This document shows positions 33,673-43,559 of a stretch of 64,000 nucleotides of DNA, in pieces. The notes under the pieces were generated by a model. That model was given only the letters and a program-made list of their open reading frames with translations, ran no database searches and was not told the DNA's origin. Numbering within the stretch: the stretch's first letter is position 1; each line of letters begins with the position of its first letter. A program made the translations under genes and the position numbers. This DNA comes from Thiobacillus sp. (GTDB lineage Bacteria > Pseudomonadota > Gammaproteobacteria > Burkholderiales > Thiobacillaceae), in the NCBI RefSeq assembly GCF_018780105.1, contig NZ_JADMKC010000004.1:1-64000 (forward strand), given 5' to 3'.

Positions 33673-34332
33673 TCAGGTGTTGTCGCGCCCCGGCGCGACT
33701 CGGTTTTCGACTGCAAATACCGCTGCTTCCACCCGCGAGGACAGATTCAGCTTGGCCAGGATGTGCCGCACGTGCAGTTTGACGGTGTCGTGGCTGATGT
33801 CGAGCGTGCGGGCGATGGCCTTGTTGCTCTCGCCGCGCGACAGATGGGTGAGGATTTCACTTTCGCGCGGGGTCAGTGAATCGAGCAGCGAGCCCTTGCG
33901 CTGGTCCTTCTGGTCGTACAGCTTGACCAGCTTGGCGGTCATCGCCAGGGCAACCACCGTTTCGCCACGCTGGGCGCGCAGGATGGCGTCTACCACTTCG
34001 TCGGGTTCCATGCTTTTCAGCAGATAGCCGTTTGCCCCTGCGCGCAGGGCGCGCGCCAGATCGTCTTCGGCCTCGCTCAAGGTCAGGATCAGTACCGGCA
34101 GGGTGTAGCCCTCGGCCCGCAGTTGCTGCATCAGGGTGATGCCGTCGATGCCGGGCATGTTGAGGTCGAGGATGAGCACGTCGGGGCGGTGGGCGTGCAG
34201 CAGCATGCTGACCTCGCCCGGATTGCCGGTGAAGGCGGTGACTTCGATCTGGCCGCTTTGCTCAAGCAGCTCGGCCAGCCCTTTGCGGAACAGGGTGTGG
34301 TCGTCAACGAGAATGATGCGGGTCTGGCTCAT
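33673..34332 (-). CDS. NarL/FixJ-family response regulator
   Basis: 219 residues: receiver domain with DD (about 10-11), phospho-acceptor Asp in LILDLNMPG (about 56) and Lys in LLKSMEP; C-terminal LuxR-type helix-turn-helix (LTPRESEILTHLSRGESNKAIA). Most like NarL. Co-translated with the sensor kinase by a 4-nt overlap. The regulated genes are not evident from this window. Confidence 0.92.
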   Translation of the reverse strand: MSQTRIILVDDHTLFRKGLAELLEQSGQIEVTAFTGNPGEVSMLLHAHRPDVLILDLNMPGIDGITLMQQLRAEGYTLPVLILTLSEAEDDLARALRAGANGYLLKSMEPDEVVDAILRAQRGETVVALAMTAKLVKLYDQKDQRKGSLLDSLTPRESEILTHLSRGESNKAIARTLDISHDTVKLHVRHILAKLNLSSRVEAAVFAVENRVAPGRDNT

Positions 34333-35573
34333 AGGTTGCGGCCGGGCTGCTCGTGCTCGGCTGGGGGCTGGTTTCCGGGGCGCCGCGGGAACACCAGGCG
34401 TACCACGGTGCCGCCGGCGGGACGGCTTTCCACCTTGAGTTTGCCGTCAAGCTTGGCGGCGCGCTCGCGCATGATGGTCAGCCCGAAGCTCTTGCCCATG
34501 GTCGACGATTCGTCGTTCTTGCGCTGCACGCCGACGCCGTCGTCGGCGACGTTGACGATGTACTGGCCTTCCTCGAGATCGAAGGTGATGACGACGTGGC
34601 GCGCGCGCGCGTGCTTGGCGATGTTGTAGAGCGATTCCTGGATGATGTGGAAGACCTGGATTTCCTCGTCGGGGGTCAGCGAAACGTCCTGCACCAGGTT
34701 GAGGAAATCGACGTCGGCATTGGCTTTTTTGCGGAAGCTCTTGGCCAGTTCCTGGATCGCCGGCACCAGCCCGCGCGGGTTGATGCGGTCGCGGTATTGC
34801 GTGATCAGGTCGCGCAGATCGGCGTAGGCCAGATCGACGGCTTCTTCGACATCGCCGAGGTAGCGGTTGGCCTTGGGGTAGTCCTCGTGGCGCATCGCGT
34901 CGCTCAAGACGGTGAGCCGCATCTTGGCGTAGGCCAGCGTCTGCGCCAGCGAATCGTGGATCTGGTTGGCCAGCATCTGGCGTTCGTTCATCAGCGAGAT
35001 GCGCATGTTCTCGCGGGTCAGGCGGGCATTTTCCAGCGCAATGCCGAGGTGTTCGCCGATCGAGCGGAACAGCATGCGCACGTCTTCGGGCACGGTGTGG
35101 CCTTCATCGAGGAACAGGTTGTAAACGCCCATGACCTGGTTTTTGTGCATCAGCGGGACGGCGACGACGGTTTTGCAGCTGCCGCTGAAATAGGCGTCGT
35201 TCGCCTGCTTTTTGCAGAAGGCGACATTGTTCCAGCTGCTGGTGGTGATTTCGCGCGCTGCCTTGCCGCACACCCCGCAATCGACGCTGACGATGGCTTC
35301 GTGCTCGACCATTTCGGGTGGCAGGCCGACCGAGCCGATCAACCTTAAATGAGTGCGGTCGTCGGTGATGACGCGTACCGCGCCGGCCTGCGCACCGGCC
35401 AGCCGGATCATGGTCGACAGGAAACGCCCCAGCAGCTGTTCGACATTGGCATCGGTCGACAGGCTGGTGGTGATTTCCGATAGCACGCGCAGCGCGGGCA
35501 CGCTGACATTGCCGGCGTCGGAAGGCGCGTGCTGGATCAGTGGATGGACGTCTTGCAGCTTGAGGGTAGGCAT
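34329..35573 (-). CDS. Soluble GAF-domain NarX-type histidine kinase with a cysteine group
   Basis: 414 residues without a membrane helix. GAF domain (about 35-185), HisKA_3 dimerisation box around ANQIHDSLAQTLAY (about 205-220), and an HATPase_c domain (about 300-400). The GAF domain carries four cysteines spaced C-x2-C-x17-C-x12-C (DCGVC, VAFC, SGSC), which could bind an iron-sulfur cluster or act as a thiol switch. NarX itself has periplasmic nitrate sensing; this soluble layout suggests cytoplasmic redox, oxygen or sulfide sensing. Confidence 0.9.
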   Translation of the reverse strand: MPTLKLQDVHPLIQHAPSDAGNVSVPALRVLSEITTSLSTDANVEQLLGRFLSTMIRLAGAQAGAVRVITDDRTHLRLIGSVGLPPEMVEHEAIVSVDCGVCGKAAREITTSSWNNVAFCKKQANDAYFSGSCKTVVAVPLMHKNQVMGVYNLFLDEGHTVPEDVRMLFRSIGEHLGIALENARLTRENMRISLMNERQMLANQIHDSLAQTLAYAKMRLTVLSDAMRHEDYPKANRYLGDVEEAVDLAYADLRDLITQYRDRINPRGLVPAIQELAKSFRKKANADVDFLNLVQDVSLTPDEEIQVFHIIQESLYNIAKHARARHVVITFDLEEGQYIVNVADDGVGVQRKNDESSTMGKSFGLTIMRERAAKLDGKLKVESRPAGGTVVRLVFPRRPGNQPPAEHEQPGRNL

Positions 35574-35610
35574 AGTCTCAGCATATCCGATTTACGGGCG
35601 ACAGCCAGCT

Positions 35611-38600
35611 TCACGGCGCCGTCGTGGGCGCGGGGAGCTCGGGCGGCACCGGCGCTGCCGGAGGCTCGGGCGCAGCAGTCGGCGCCGGCTCTGGCTGTGC
35701 AGCGGCAGGCGCCGGTGGCGCGGCGGGTGCCGCCGGCGCGAGCGGCTCCAGGTCTTCGGGGAAACCGCCCTGCGTGGGGGGCGGTTCCTGCACCGGAACG
35801 TCGACCTTGCTGGTGGTGTCGTCGGGCGCTTCGGTCACCGTAGCCTTGGCGGGCTTGCTGTCGTCGCGGGGCACGGGGATCGGTTTGGCCGGTTCCGGCG
35901 GCAGCGGATACAGATGCGGCTGCAGCTGCGGCAGCAGGGTTTTCAGGATCTGCGTGGCGAGCGAGCTGGTAAACACGAATTGCCCGGCCTGTTCGCCCGG
36001 AACCAGTGCGGTCAGGGTGCCGAAGTAGCGGTCGCCCAGATAGAAGGCGAAGGTGGCGGTACGGTTGACCACGCGCGATTCCAGCAACTGGCCGCCGCGA
36101 CCGAAGCGCTGGAAGCGGTGGTCGCCGGTACCGGTCTTGCCGCCGATGGTGAGCGGGTTGCCGGCCGCATCCTTCAGCACGCCCGACAGGCGTGACGCGG
36201 TGCCGTTCTGGACCACGCCTGCCAGCGCGCGGCGCACGGTTTGCGCCAGTTCGGGCGGCAGCAGTTGCTCACCCTGGCCGGGCTTGCGCGACAGTTTGGT
36301 GTCGAACGGCGTGTGGGCGGCGAAATGCATGTGGGTGAGGCTGACCATGGGTTTGCGCACACCGTCGTTGACCAGAATGCTCATCAGTTCGGCCAGCGCC
36401 GCCGGGCGGTCGCCCGAACTGCCGATCGAGGTGCCGTAGGACGGCGTGATGTTGTCGAACGGATAGCCCAGACGCTTCCAGTCCACCAACAGGCGGTCGA
36501 AGGCTTCGACTTCGAGCAGCGACTGGATGCGGATGTTCTGCGTCTGGGTGCGGCTGGTCTTGAACAGCCAGTTGTAGACCTCGCGGCGCACCTCACCCCC
36601 CTGTTCGTACAGTTCGCCGAGGCTGGTTTTGGGTGCGGCGCGCAGGGTCTTCACCACCCACAGTTCGAGCGGGTGGATCTGCGTGACGTAGCCGCGATCG
36701 GCCATGTTGTAGGCGTTGGGGGCATGTGCTTTGTACATCGATTCCAGGGTGTTCTGGCTCAGGCTTGTGCTGGCGGGCAGATGCTTGTGCAAGGCCGCGA
36801 CGTATTGCTCAAGGCGGGCCTGCGGCTCCAGATACCGGAATACCGAGGTGAAGCGGCGCGGGTTGAGGCGCACGCGGCCATACAGGTCGTCGGCCATTTG
36901 CGCGGCAGTCTGCTTTTTGTGGCGATTGTAAAAACGGCTGATGAAGACGCGGCCTTCCTGGTCGACAAAACGCTTGAGGTAGGTCTGGCGCAGCGGATTG
37001 CCGGTATCGTCGAGAATATGCGCAACCGCGCCTGGGGTGGCGCTGACGTAGTAGCGCACGATGTCGCGCATCATGCGGACGTAGACCAGGTTGACCGAAT
37101 TGCGGGTCGCCTCCCACACGTCCATGACGCGGCTGTTGTCCTTCTTGTCGAAGTTGGAGAAGGTGTGTTGCCCGCCGCCGGTGAAGAAGGTTTCCGGCGC
37201 GGCCGAGTAGCGTCGGCCCATGGCGGCGTCGAGCGTGACCGCAAGGCTTTCCTTGCGGTTGGCGAGCAGGCGCTCGGCCACCCATTGCGACAGCACATCG
37301 CGTCGCGGCTGGGCCTTTTCCTTGAGTGCGGCATTGTCGAGCGTGCGGTATTCGGCATGCCGCCGCGCGATGATTTCCAGGTAGGTGGTCAGGGTGCGCA
37401 GCTTGGCGGTGGAGCCGAGGTCGAGGCGCGCCTGGCTGTTGATGTCGAATGGCTGGTTGAGGTTGTCGGCCTGGATGCGCAGGGCATTGCCGAGCGGCGT
37501 TTTCTCATACAGCGTGAAGCTGTAGATCACCTCGCCCAGCGGGTTTTCGGGCTGCAGCAGGCGATGCCCGACCAGCCCGGAGGCGCGCGCAGCCTCGAGA
37601 CTCGACAGGCTTTGCAGATAGGTACTGATGATCTTCTGTGCCGGCTGGTTGATGGTGGTGTTGACCTGAAGATCGAGGCGATCGAGGTCGTACAGCCGCT
37701 TCTCGCCCAGCAGCTGCGCCACGCGGATGCGCTGCGCGTTGGTGGCCTTCTGGTCGACGAAGCGCGGCGGCGGCGGATCGGTGCGCTGTTTGGTGCTGCG
37801 CAGCTTGACCTGCTTGGCCTGGTTGGCCAGTTCGCGCGTGATCACGTCGGCGTTGGCCAGCAGGTCGAGGTGGTCGTCGGTGCTGGCGTCGAGCGCCTTG
37901 CGGTTGGCGGCGAGGTAATACGACGGGCGGCGTTCTGCCACGATCAGCGACAACGCATGTTTGAGTGCGCTGGCATAGGCATCGTTGCGGGTTGAGGGTT
38001 TGCCGTTCAGCGTCTTGTTGATGGCGGCAAAATCCAGCCCGTACCACGCCCATAGGCCGTCGCCGATGCCGTTGACTTCGCCGAAGCGCGGCGCCGCGGC
38101 AAGCGGCACCGTGTTGAGATAGGCCATCACGGTCTTGCGCCGCATCGGCAGGGTGTTGGGGCCGTCGAGATAGGCGCGCAGGCTGGCGCTGCCCATCTGG
38201 CGCAGCTTGTCGGTCATGTTGTTAGTCAGCCCCTCGGGCGAGTGGCGATATTTCTCGATCTGCGTCGGCAGGGTGCTGCCGCCGGGCACGTTGCGGTTGG
38301 TGTCGATCAGGCTGATGCCTTTTTCGAGCAGGGCTTGCGCCAGACGGTCCCATTCCACCGCCGGGTTGCGGGTGGGAAACTGCTCGGTCAGCAATTCGCG
38401 GTTTTCGATGTAGAGCAGCGACTGCACCAGCACCGCGGGAATGGTCTCGAAGCGCTCGTAGACGCGGGTCGGGTGCTTGCCTTGGTAGAGCAGCTTGCCG
38501 TCGCTGTCGAGCAGGCTCAGGCCGGCCTGGTCTTTTTCCTGATAGGGCATGAACAGGCCGAGGTCGTCCGCCCGCTCCATCTGGATGCTGATCTTGGCCT

Positions 38601-38874
38601 GCTCGTCGATTTTCCAGCCGGCCTGGTCGAGTCGCTCCAGGTAGGCTGGCAGGGTGTGGTAGCCGAGACGAACGTCATACGGCCCGTCGCCGGGATAGCG
38701 GATGCGCTTGGACGGTCCCGGCTGCATCTGCCAGGTCATTTTTTGTGCGGTCTTGACCAGGTACTTGGCTTCGAGCGCTGACGACAGCAGTTCCCAGGCG
38801 ATCAGGGCGGTGGCGGCGATCAGCAGCAGCAGAACGCCCAATGCAATGAGGATGCGACGCGGGGTTTTTCTCAT
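35611..38874 (-). CDS. Large divergent class-A penicillin-binding protein
   Basis: 1087 residues from the ATG at 38874 (an open extension to 39024 has no support). Membrane anchor (about 7-28); GT51 glycosyltransferase with a changed EDxxF motif (YIENRELL) and GGSTLPTQIEKY; transpeptidase with STAK (about Ser488), SVN (about 593) and KTGTG (about 913). A Pro/Ala-rich C-terminal tail of about 90 residues follows (PAAPAAPPAPAAAQ). The long inter-motif inserts and the tail set it apart from MrcA and MrcB. It synthesises peptidoglycan in the periplasm, perhaps in a specialised role. Confidence 0.87.
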   Translation of the reverse strand: MRKTPRRILIALGVLLLLIAATALIAWELLSSALEAKYLVKTAQKMTWQMQPGPSKRIRYPGDGPYDVRLGYHTLPAYLERLDQAGWKIDEQAKISIQMERADDLGLFMPYQEKDQAGLSLLDSDGKLLYQGKHPTRVYERFETIPAVLVQSLLYIENRELLTEQFPTRNPAVEWDRLAQALLEKGISLIDTNRNVPGGSTLPTQIEKYRHSPEGLTNNMTDKLRQMGSASLRAYLDGPNTLPMRRKTVMAYLNTVPLAAAPRFGEVNGIGDGLWAWYGLDFAAINKTLNGKPSTRNDAYASALKHALSLIVAERRPSYYLAANRKALDASTDDHLDLLANADVITRELANQAKQVKLRSTKQRTDPPPPRFVDQKATNAQRIRVAQLLGEKRLYDLDRLDLQVNTTINQPAQKIISTYLQSLSSLEAARASGLVGHRLLQPENPLGEVIYSFTLYEKTPLGNALRIQADNLNQPFDINSQARLDLGSTAKLRTLTTYLEIIARRHAEYRTLDNAALKEKAQPRRDVLSQWVAERLLANRKESLAVTLDAAMGRRYSAAPETFFTGGGQHTFSNFDKKDNSRVMDVWEATRNSVNLVYVRMMRDIVRYYVSATPGAVAHILDDTGNPLRQTYLKRFVDQEGRVFISRFYNRHKKQTAAQMADDLYGRVRLNPRRFTSVFRYLEPQARLEQYVAALHKHLPASTSLSQNTLESMYKAHAPNAYNMADRGYVTQIHPLELWVVKTLRAAPKTSLGELYEQGGEVRREVYNWLFKTSRTQTQNIRIQSLLEVEAFDRLLVDWKRLGYPFDNITPSYGTSIGSSGDRPAALAELMSILVNDGVRKPMVSLTHMHFAAHTPFDTKLSRKPGQGEQLLPPELAQTVRRALAGVVQNGTASRLSGVLKDAAGNPLTIGGKTGTGDHRFQRFGRGGQLLESRVVNRTATFAFYLGDRYFGTLTALVPGEQAGQFVFTSSLATQILKTLLPQLQPHLYPLPPEPAKPIPVPRDDSKPAKATVTEAPDDTTSKVDVPVQEPPPTQGGFPEDLEPLAPAAPAAPPAPAAAQPEPAPTAAPEPPAAPVPPELPAPTTAP

Positions 38875-39116
38875 AATCCTAGAAACCACAGTTGGACGCG
38901 CCCGAGGGTGCGTCTGATCGGGTGTCTGCCGCGAAGCAACGACGCTGCGGGCCGGGGCCCGCAAAGAGGCGCGACAAAGGCAGGCGCACGAGCAGGCGTG
39001 CCCTCGGGCACGTAGCGGACTCACCGCATGGGTGAATGAGATCGAAGGCGTTCAATTTTTTATTCATGCGGTATTTACGAGAGAAATGAGCGGTCAACTG
39101 CGGTTTTTAGGATGAC

Positions 39117-40028
39117 TCAGATCCAGTCGCGCGCAACAAGAAAGTCGGAGTAGAGGCGGGCTTCCGCCGTGCCGGGTTCGGGATGCCAGTCGTAGCGCCA
39201 TTTCACGATCGGCGGCAGCGACATCAGGATGGATTCGGTACGGCCGCCGGACTGCAGGCCGAACAGGGTGCCGCGGTCGTACACCAGGTTGAATTCGACA
39301 TAGCGACCGCGTCGGTAGGCCTGGAAATCGCGTTCGCGTTCGCCGTACGGGCTGTCTTTGCGGCGTTCGAGGATGGGTAGATACGCGGCGAGGAAGGCAT
39401 CGCCCACGCTCTGCGTCATGGCGAAGGCGTGCTCGAAACCACCCTCGGCAAAGTCGTCGAAGAACACGCCGCCAATGCCGCGCGGTTCGTTACGATGCTT
39501 GAGGAAAAAATAACGGTCGCACCAATCCTTGAAGCGCGGATGCAGGTCGGCGCCGAACGGATCGAGCGCGCGCTTGCAGGTGGTGTGGAAGTGCTGCGCG
39601 TCGTCCTCGAAGCCGTAATAGGGCGTCAGGTCCATGCCGCCACCGAACCACCACACCGGCGCCTCGCCCTCCTTCATCGCGACGAAGCAGCGCACGTTCA
39701 TATGCACCGTCGGCGCGTAGGGATTGCGTGGATGCAGCACCAGCGACACGCCCATGGCTTCCCAGCGGCGGCCGGCCAGTTCCGGACGGTGGGCACTGGC
39801 GGACGGCGGCAGCTGGCTGCCGAGTACATGCGAGAAATTCACCCCGCCGCGTTCGAACACCTGGCCTTCTTCGATCAGCCGCGAGATGCCGCCGCCGCCT
39901 TCGGGGCGTTGCCAGGCATCGGTGCGGAAGGGCAGGCCGTCGGCGGTTTCCAGTGCGGCGACGATGCGCGCCTGCAGGTCGAGCAGATAGGTTTTGACGG
40001 CGGCGGTATCGAAGGTCGGAGAGGTCAT
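39117..40028 (-). CDS. hemF: Oxygen-dependent coproporphyrinogen III oxidase HemF
   Basis: 303 residues. Aerobic conversion of coproporphyrinogen III to protoporphyrinogen IX. Signature [20 protein letters not shown] and the C-terminal [12 protein letters not shown] are intact. Start is the ATG at 40028, which overlaps the tsaC stop by one base (TGATG); the longer frame into tsaC is rejected. Use of HemF implies an aerobic or facultative lifestyle. Confidence 0.96.
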   Translation of the reverse strand: MTSPTFDTAAVKTYLLDLQARIVAALETADGLPFRTDAWQRPEGGGGISRLIEEGQVFERGGVNFSHVLGSQLPPSASAHRPELAGRRWEAMGVSLVLHPRNPYAPTVHMNVRCFVAMKEGEAPVWWFGGGMDLTPYYGFEDDAQHFHTTCKRALDPFGADLHPRFKDWCDRYFFLKHRNEPRGIGGVFFDDFAEGGFEHAFAMTQSVGDAFLAAYLPILERRKDSPYGERERDFQAYRRGRYVEFNLVYDRGTLFGLQSGGRTESILMSLPPIVKWRYDWHPEPGTAEARLYSDFLVARDWI

Positions 40029-40576
40029 CAGGGGCGAAGCGTGGTTCCGCTGGCTAGGTCGATCAGGGTGGAGGGGCGGCGGCGCGTACCGATGCGGCCA
40101 TCGATCACGCGTACCTGCGCGCCGAACATTCTGCTGCATTGTGCCGCAGTTTGCGCGGCGCGTCGGCCGCTTTTGTTGGCGCTGGTGGAGACCAGCGCCA
40201 TGCCCAGTTCACGGCACAGCCGGGCAGCAACCGGATGGGCGGTGACGCGAACCGCAAGCGTGCCGCGCCCGCCGGTGAGCAGCGGCGAACAGGTGGCGGC
40301 AGCCGGCACCACCCAGGTGACCGGGCCGGGCCAACCGGACTGGACGCGCGTCCGCTCGGCCGGACGCAGGGGGCGGATGAAGGGCAGCAGTCGTTTGAGG
40401 TGGTCGGCAATCAGAATCATGCCCTTGGCGGCGCTGCGGCCCTTGAGGCGGATCAGGCGTTTGAGGGCGCGCGGGTTGCGCGGATCGCAGCCGAGGCCGA
40501 AGCAGGATTCGGTAGGGTAGGCAATGAGCCCGCCGCGCTTGAGATACGCGCGCAGTTCGGCTGCCTCAGCGCTCAC
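40028..40576 (-). CDS. tsaC: L-threonylcarbamoyladenylate synthase (TsaC/Sua5 family)
   Basis: 182 residues of the Sua5/YciO/YrdC fold ([28 protein letters not shown]). It makes threonylcarbamoyl-AMP for the tRNA t6A modification. It is the short YrdC-type without the Sua5 domain. The GTG start at 40576 lies inside a heptamer repeat array, and its stop is fused to the hemF start. Confidence 0.92.
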   Translation of the reverse strand: MSAEAAELRAYLKRGGLIAYPTESCFGLGCDPRNPRALKRLIRLKGRSAAKGMILIADHLKRLLPFIRPLRPAERTRVQSGWPGPVTWVVPAAATCSPLLTGGRGTLAVRVTAHPVAARLCRELGMALVSTSANKSGRRAAQTAAQCSRMFGAQVRVIDGRIGTRRRPSTLIDLASGTTLRP

Positions 40577-40598
40577 CGCTCACGCCTCACCGTTTACT
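40571..40598. repeat. Heptamer array (GCTCACC-type) at the purD/tsaC junction
   Basis: Four consecutive 7-bp units: GCTCACC, GCTCACG, CCTCACC, GTTTACT. They cover both the purD stop codon (40594-40596) and the tsaC GTG start (40574-40576). Same unit family as the array at 41877-41958. Confidence 0.8.
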
Positions 40599-41871
40599 TT
40601 TTGCGATCCAGCGCGCGCCAGCCGATGTCGCGACGGAACTGCATGCCATCGAAGTGGATCGCGGCGACGGCCTCGTAGGCGCGGGCTTGCGCCATGCGGA
40701 CGCTGTCGCCCAGCGCGGTGACGGCCAGCACGCGGCCGCCACTCACCACGGTCTCGCCGTCCTGCGCGGCAGTGCCGGCGTGGAAGACGTGCAGATCGTC
40801 AGCTGCGGCGGGCAGCGCGCCGATGACGTCGCCTTTGCGCGGCGCATCCGGATAGCCTGCTGCGGCCAGCACCACGGCCAGCGCGGTGCGGCGGTCCCAT
40901 TCGGCTTCGACCTGGTCGAGCGTGCCGTCGATGGCGGCGTCCATCAGCACGACCAGATCGGTTTTCAGCCGCATCATGATCGGCTGGGTTTCCGGATCGC
41001 CCATGCGGCAGTTGAATTCCAGCACCTTGGGCGCGCCGTCGGCGCCGACCATGATGCCGGCGTACAAAAAGCCGGTGTAGCGGATGCCGTCGGCGGCCAT
41101 GCCGGCGACGGTGGGGTGGATCACCTCGCGCATGATGCGGGCATGCAGTTCCGGCGTGACCACGGGCGCTGGCGAATAGGCGCCCATGCCGCCGGTGTTT
41201 GGCCCGCTGTCGCCATCGCCGAGGCGTTTGTGATCCTGGCTCGACGCCAGTGCCAGCACGTGCGCGCCGTCGACCATGACGATGAAGCTGGCTTCCTCGC
41301 CGAGCAGGCATTCCTCGATCACCACGCGATGGCCGGCCTCGCCCATGCTGTTGCCGGACAGCATGGCGTCGACCGCAGCGTGGGCCTCGTCCGCCGTGGT
41401 TGCGACGACCACGCCCTTGCCTGCAGCCAGGCCGTCGGCTTTCACCACGATGGGCGCGCCGTGCTGGTCGATGTAGGCGTGGGCCGCGGCGGTATCGGTG
41501 AAGGTGCCGAACGCCGCGGTCGGGATGCCGTGGCGCGCCATGAACTGCTTGGCGTAATCCTTGGAACTTTCGAGCTGGGCGGCTGCCTGGGTCGGGCCGA
41601 AAATCCGCAGCCCGGCGGCGCGAAACGCGTCGACCACGCCCGCCGCCAGCGGCGCTTCGGGGCCGACCACGGTGAACGCGATATCGCTGTCGCTGCGCAC
41701 GAATTCAAGCAGGTCGGGGATCGAGGTGAACGGTACGTTGATCAGGCCGTCCTCGGTTGCGGTGCCGCCGTTGCCGGGGGCGACGAGGACGTTTGAAACG
41801 CGGGGGGATTGCGCGAGCTTCCACGCCAGTGCGTGTTCGCGTCCGCCGGAGCCGATGACTAGGATTTTCAT
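40594..41871 (-). CDS. purD: Phosphoribosylamine-glycine ligase PurD
   Basis: 425 residues. GAR synthetase, the second step of purine synthesis, ATP-grasp enzyme. N-terminal KILVIGSGGREHALAWKL, catalytic region GDPETQPIMMRL. Start is the ATG at 41871; a longer frame to 41943 is translated repeat sequence. The 12 bases before the ATG on its own strand read CTCACCTCCTT, the reverse of a ribosome site, so translation probably relies on coupling or another signal. Follows purH on the same strand. Confidence 0.96.
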   Translation of the reverse strand: MKILVIGSGGREHALAWKLAQSPRVSNVLVAPGNGGTATEDGLINVPFTSIPDLLEFVRSDSDIAFTVVGPEAPLAAGVVDAFRAAGLRIFGPTQAAAQLESSKDYAKQFMARHGIPTAAFGTFTDTAAAHAYIDQHGAPIVVKADGLAAGKGVVVATTADEAHAAVDAMLSGNSMGEAGHRVVIEECLLGEEASFIVMVDGAHVLALASSQDHKRLGDGDSGPNTGGMGAYSPAPVVTPELHARIMREVIHPTVAGMAADGIRYTGFLYAGIMVGADGAPKVLEFNCRMGDPETQPIMMRLKTDLVVLMDAAIDGTLDQVEAEWDRRTALAVVLAAAGYPDAPRKGDVIGALPAAADDLHVFHAGTAAQDGETVVSGGRVLAVTALGDSVRMAQARAYEAVAAIHFDGMQFRRDIGWRALDRKK

Positions 41872-41876
41872 AAGGA

Positions 41877-41958
41877 GGTGAGCGGTGAGGGGTAAGCGGT
41901 GAGCGGTGGGTGGAGTGAGGTGTTTTTTCCGCTCACTGCTCACCGTTCACCGCTTACC
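41877..41958. repeat. Two opposed heptamer arrays forming a hairpin between purH and purD
   Basis: Left array 41877-41911: GGTGAGC, GGTGAGG, GGTAAGC, GGTGAGC, GGTGGGT. Right array 41931-41958 in reverse: GCTCACT, GCTCACC, GTTCACC, GCTTACC. Arms 41891-41911 and 41938-41958 match at 18 of 21 positions in inverted orientation, so the RNA can fold, with a T6 stretch in the loop region. Confidence 0.8.
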
Positions 41959-41963
41959 AAAAA

Positions 41964-43523
41964 TCAATGCCGGAAATGCCGCGTTCCGGTGAACACCATC
42001 GCGATGCCGTGTTCGTTGGCGGCCGCGATGACTTCGTCGTCGCGCATCGAGCCGCCGGGCTGGATCACCGCCTTGATGCCGGCTGCGGCTGCCTGGTCGA
42101 TGCCGTCGCGGAAGGGGAAGAAGGCGTCTGACGCCATCACAGAACCGGGCACCGGCAGGCCGGCGTGTTCGGCCTTGATCGCGGCGATGCGGGCCGAGTT
42201 GATGCGGCTCATCTGGCCTGCGCCGACGCCGACCGTCATGCGATCCTTGACGTAGACGATGGCGTTGGATTTGACGAACTTGGCGACGCGCCAGGCGAAT
42301 AGCAGGTCGTCCATTTCCTGCGCGGTCGGGGTGCGGGTGGTGACGGTTTTGAGTTCGCCGTGCAGCAGGATGTCGGCGTCCTGCACCAGCAGGCCGCCGG
42401 CCACGCGTTTCATGTCGAGCTGGGCGACAGAACCGGACCACGCGCCGCATTCGAGCAGGCGCACGTTTTTCTTCGCGGCGACGGCGGCGGATGCTTCGGG
42501 GCTGACTTCGGGCGCGATGATGACTTCAACGAACTGGCGCTCGACGATGGCAGCAGCGGTCGCGCCATCGAGGCGGCCGTTGAAGGCGATGATGCCGCCG
42601 AAAGCCGATTCGGGATCGGTCTGGTAGGCGCGGTTGTAGGCGTCGAGCAGGTTGGTGCCGTAGGCGACGCCGCACGGGTTGGCGTGTTTGACGATGACGC
42701 AGGCGGGCGCGGTGTCGAACAGTTTCACGCATTCGAGCGCCGCATCGGTGTCGGCGATGTTGTTGTAGCTGAGTTCCTTACCCTGGATCTGGCGCGCGGT
42801 GGAAATGGTGCCGGCCGGGGCGTTGGCCTCGACGTAGAACGCGCCGGCCTGATGCGGGTTCTCGCCGTAGCGGCAGACTTGCGCGCGGGTGAACTGCAGG
42901 TTGAGCTTGCCGCCGAACGCCTCGCGTTCGTTGTCGGCGTTCAGCGCGGTGAGGTAGTTGCTGATATGGCCGTCGTATTCGGCGGTGTGGGTGAAAGCTT
43001 TTTTCGCTAGACCGAAGCGGGTGACGTCCGTCAGCGCGCCGCCGTTGGCCTGCATTTCGGTGGTAAGCAGCGGGTAGTCGGCGGGGTCGGTGACGATGGC
43101 GACGAAGCGGTAGTTTTTGGCGGAGGAACGCACCATCGCCGGGCCGCCGATGTCGATGTTCTCGATCGCGTCATCGAGCGTGTGCGGCTTCGACACCGTG
43201 GCAACAAACGGATACAGGTTCACGCACACCAGATCGATGTAGGGCAGGCCGTGTTCGTTCATGGTAGCGACGTGTTCGGGCAGGTCGCGCCGCGCCAGGA
43301 TACCGCCATGGACTTTCGGATGCAGCGTCTTCACCCGGCCGTCGAGCATCTCGGGGAAGCCGGTGTAGTCGGCAACGTCGATCACCGGCAAGCCGGCGTC
43401 GCGGATGGCCTTGGCTGTGCCGCCGGTGGACAGCAGTTCGACCCCTTGGGCGGCAAGCGCGCGGGCAAATTCGACGAGGCCGGTTTTGTCGGAAACCGAG
43501 AGGAGGGCGCGCTGGATTTTCAT
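41964..43523 (-). CDS. purH: Bifunctional AICAR transformylase/IMP cyclohydrolase PurH
   Basis: 519 residues, full length. It performs the last two steps of IMP synthesis. N-terminal cyclohydrolase ([30 protein letters not shown]), C-terminal transformylase ([24 protein letters not shown]). Its start lacks an AGGAGG-like site; the upstream bases are a C-rich stretch of CCACC type. It lies between fis and purD in the same direction, with gaps of 36 and about 92 bp. Confidence 0.97.
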   Translation of the reverse strand: MKIQRALLSVSDKTGLVEFARALAAQGVELLSTGGTAKAIRDAGLPVIDVADYTGFPEMLDGRVKTLHPKVHGGILARRDLPEHVATMNEHGLPYIDLVCVNLYPFVATVSKPHTLDDAIENIDIGGPAMVRSSAKNYRFVAIVTDPADYPLLTTEMQANGGALTDVTRFGLAKKAFTHTAEYDGHISNYLTALNADNEREAFGGKLNLQFTRAQVCRYGENPHQAGAFYVEANAPAGTISTARQIQGKELSYNNIADTDAALECVKLFDTAPACVIVKHANPCGVAYGTNLLDAYNRAYQTDPESAFGGIIAFNGRLDGATAAAIVERQFVEVIIAPEVSPEASAAVAAKKNVRLLECGAWSGSVAQLDMKRVAGGLLVQDADILLHGELKTVTTRTPTAQEMDDLLFAWRVAKFVKSNAIVYVKDRMTVGVGAGQMSRINSARIAAIKAEHAGLPVPGSVMASDAFFPFRDGIDQAAAAGIKAVIQPGGSMRDDEVIAAANEHGIAMVFTGTRHFRH

Positions 43524-43559
43524 GGGGTGGTGGGCAGGAAGCGGTGAGGGAGGGGCGGC

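Noticed and set aside
38875-39024. 50-residue N-terminal extension of the large PBP
   Set aside because: The residues are basic and cysteine-rich without a domain, and the membrane anchor begins right after the ATG at 38874. The 242-bp gap before hemF (38875-39116) holds only short inverted repeats.
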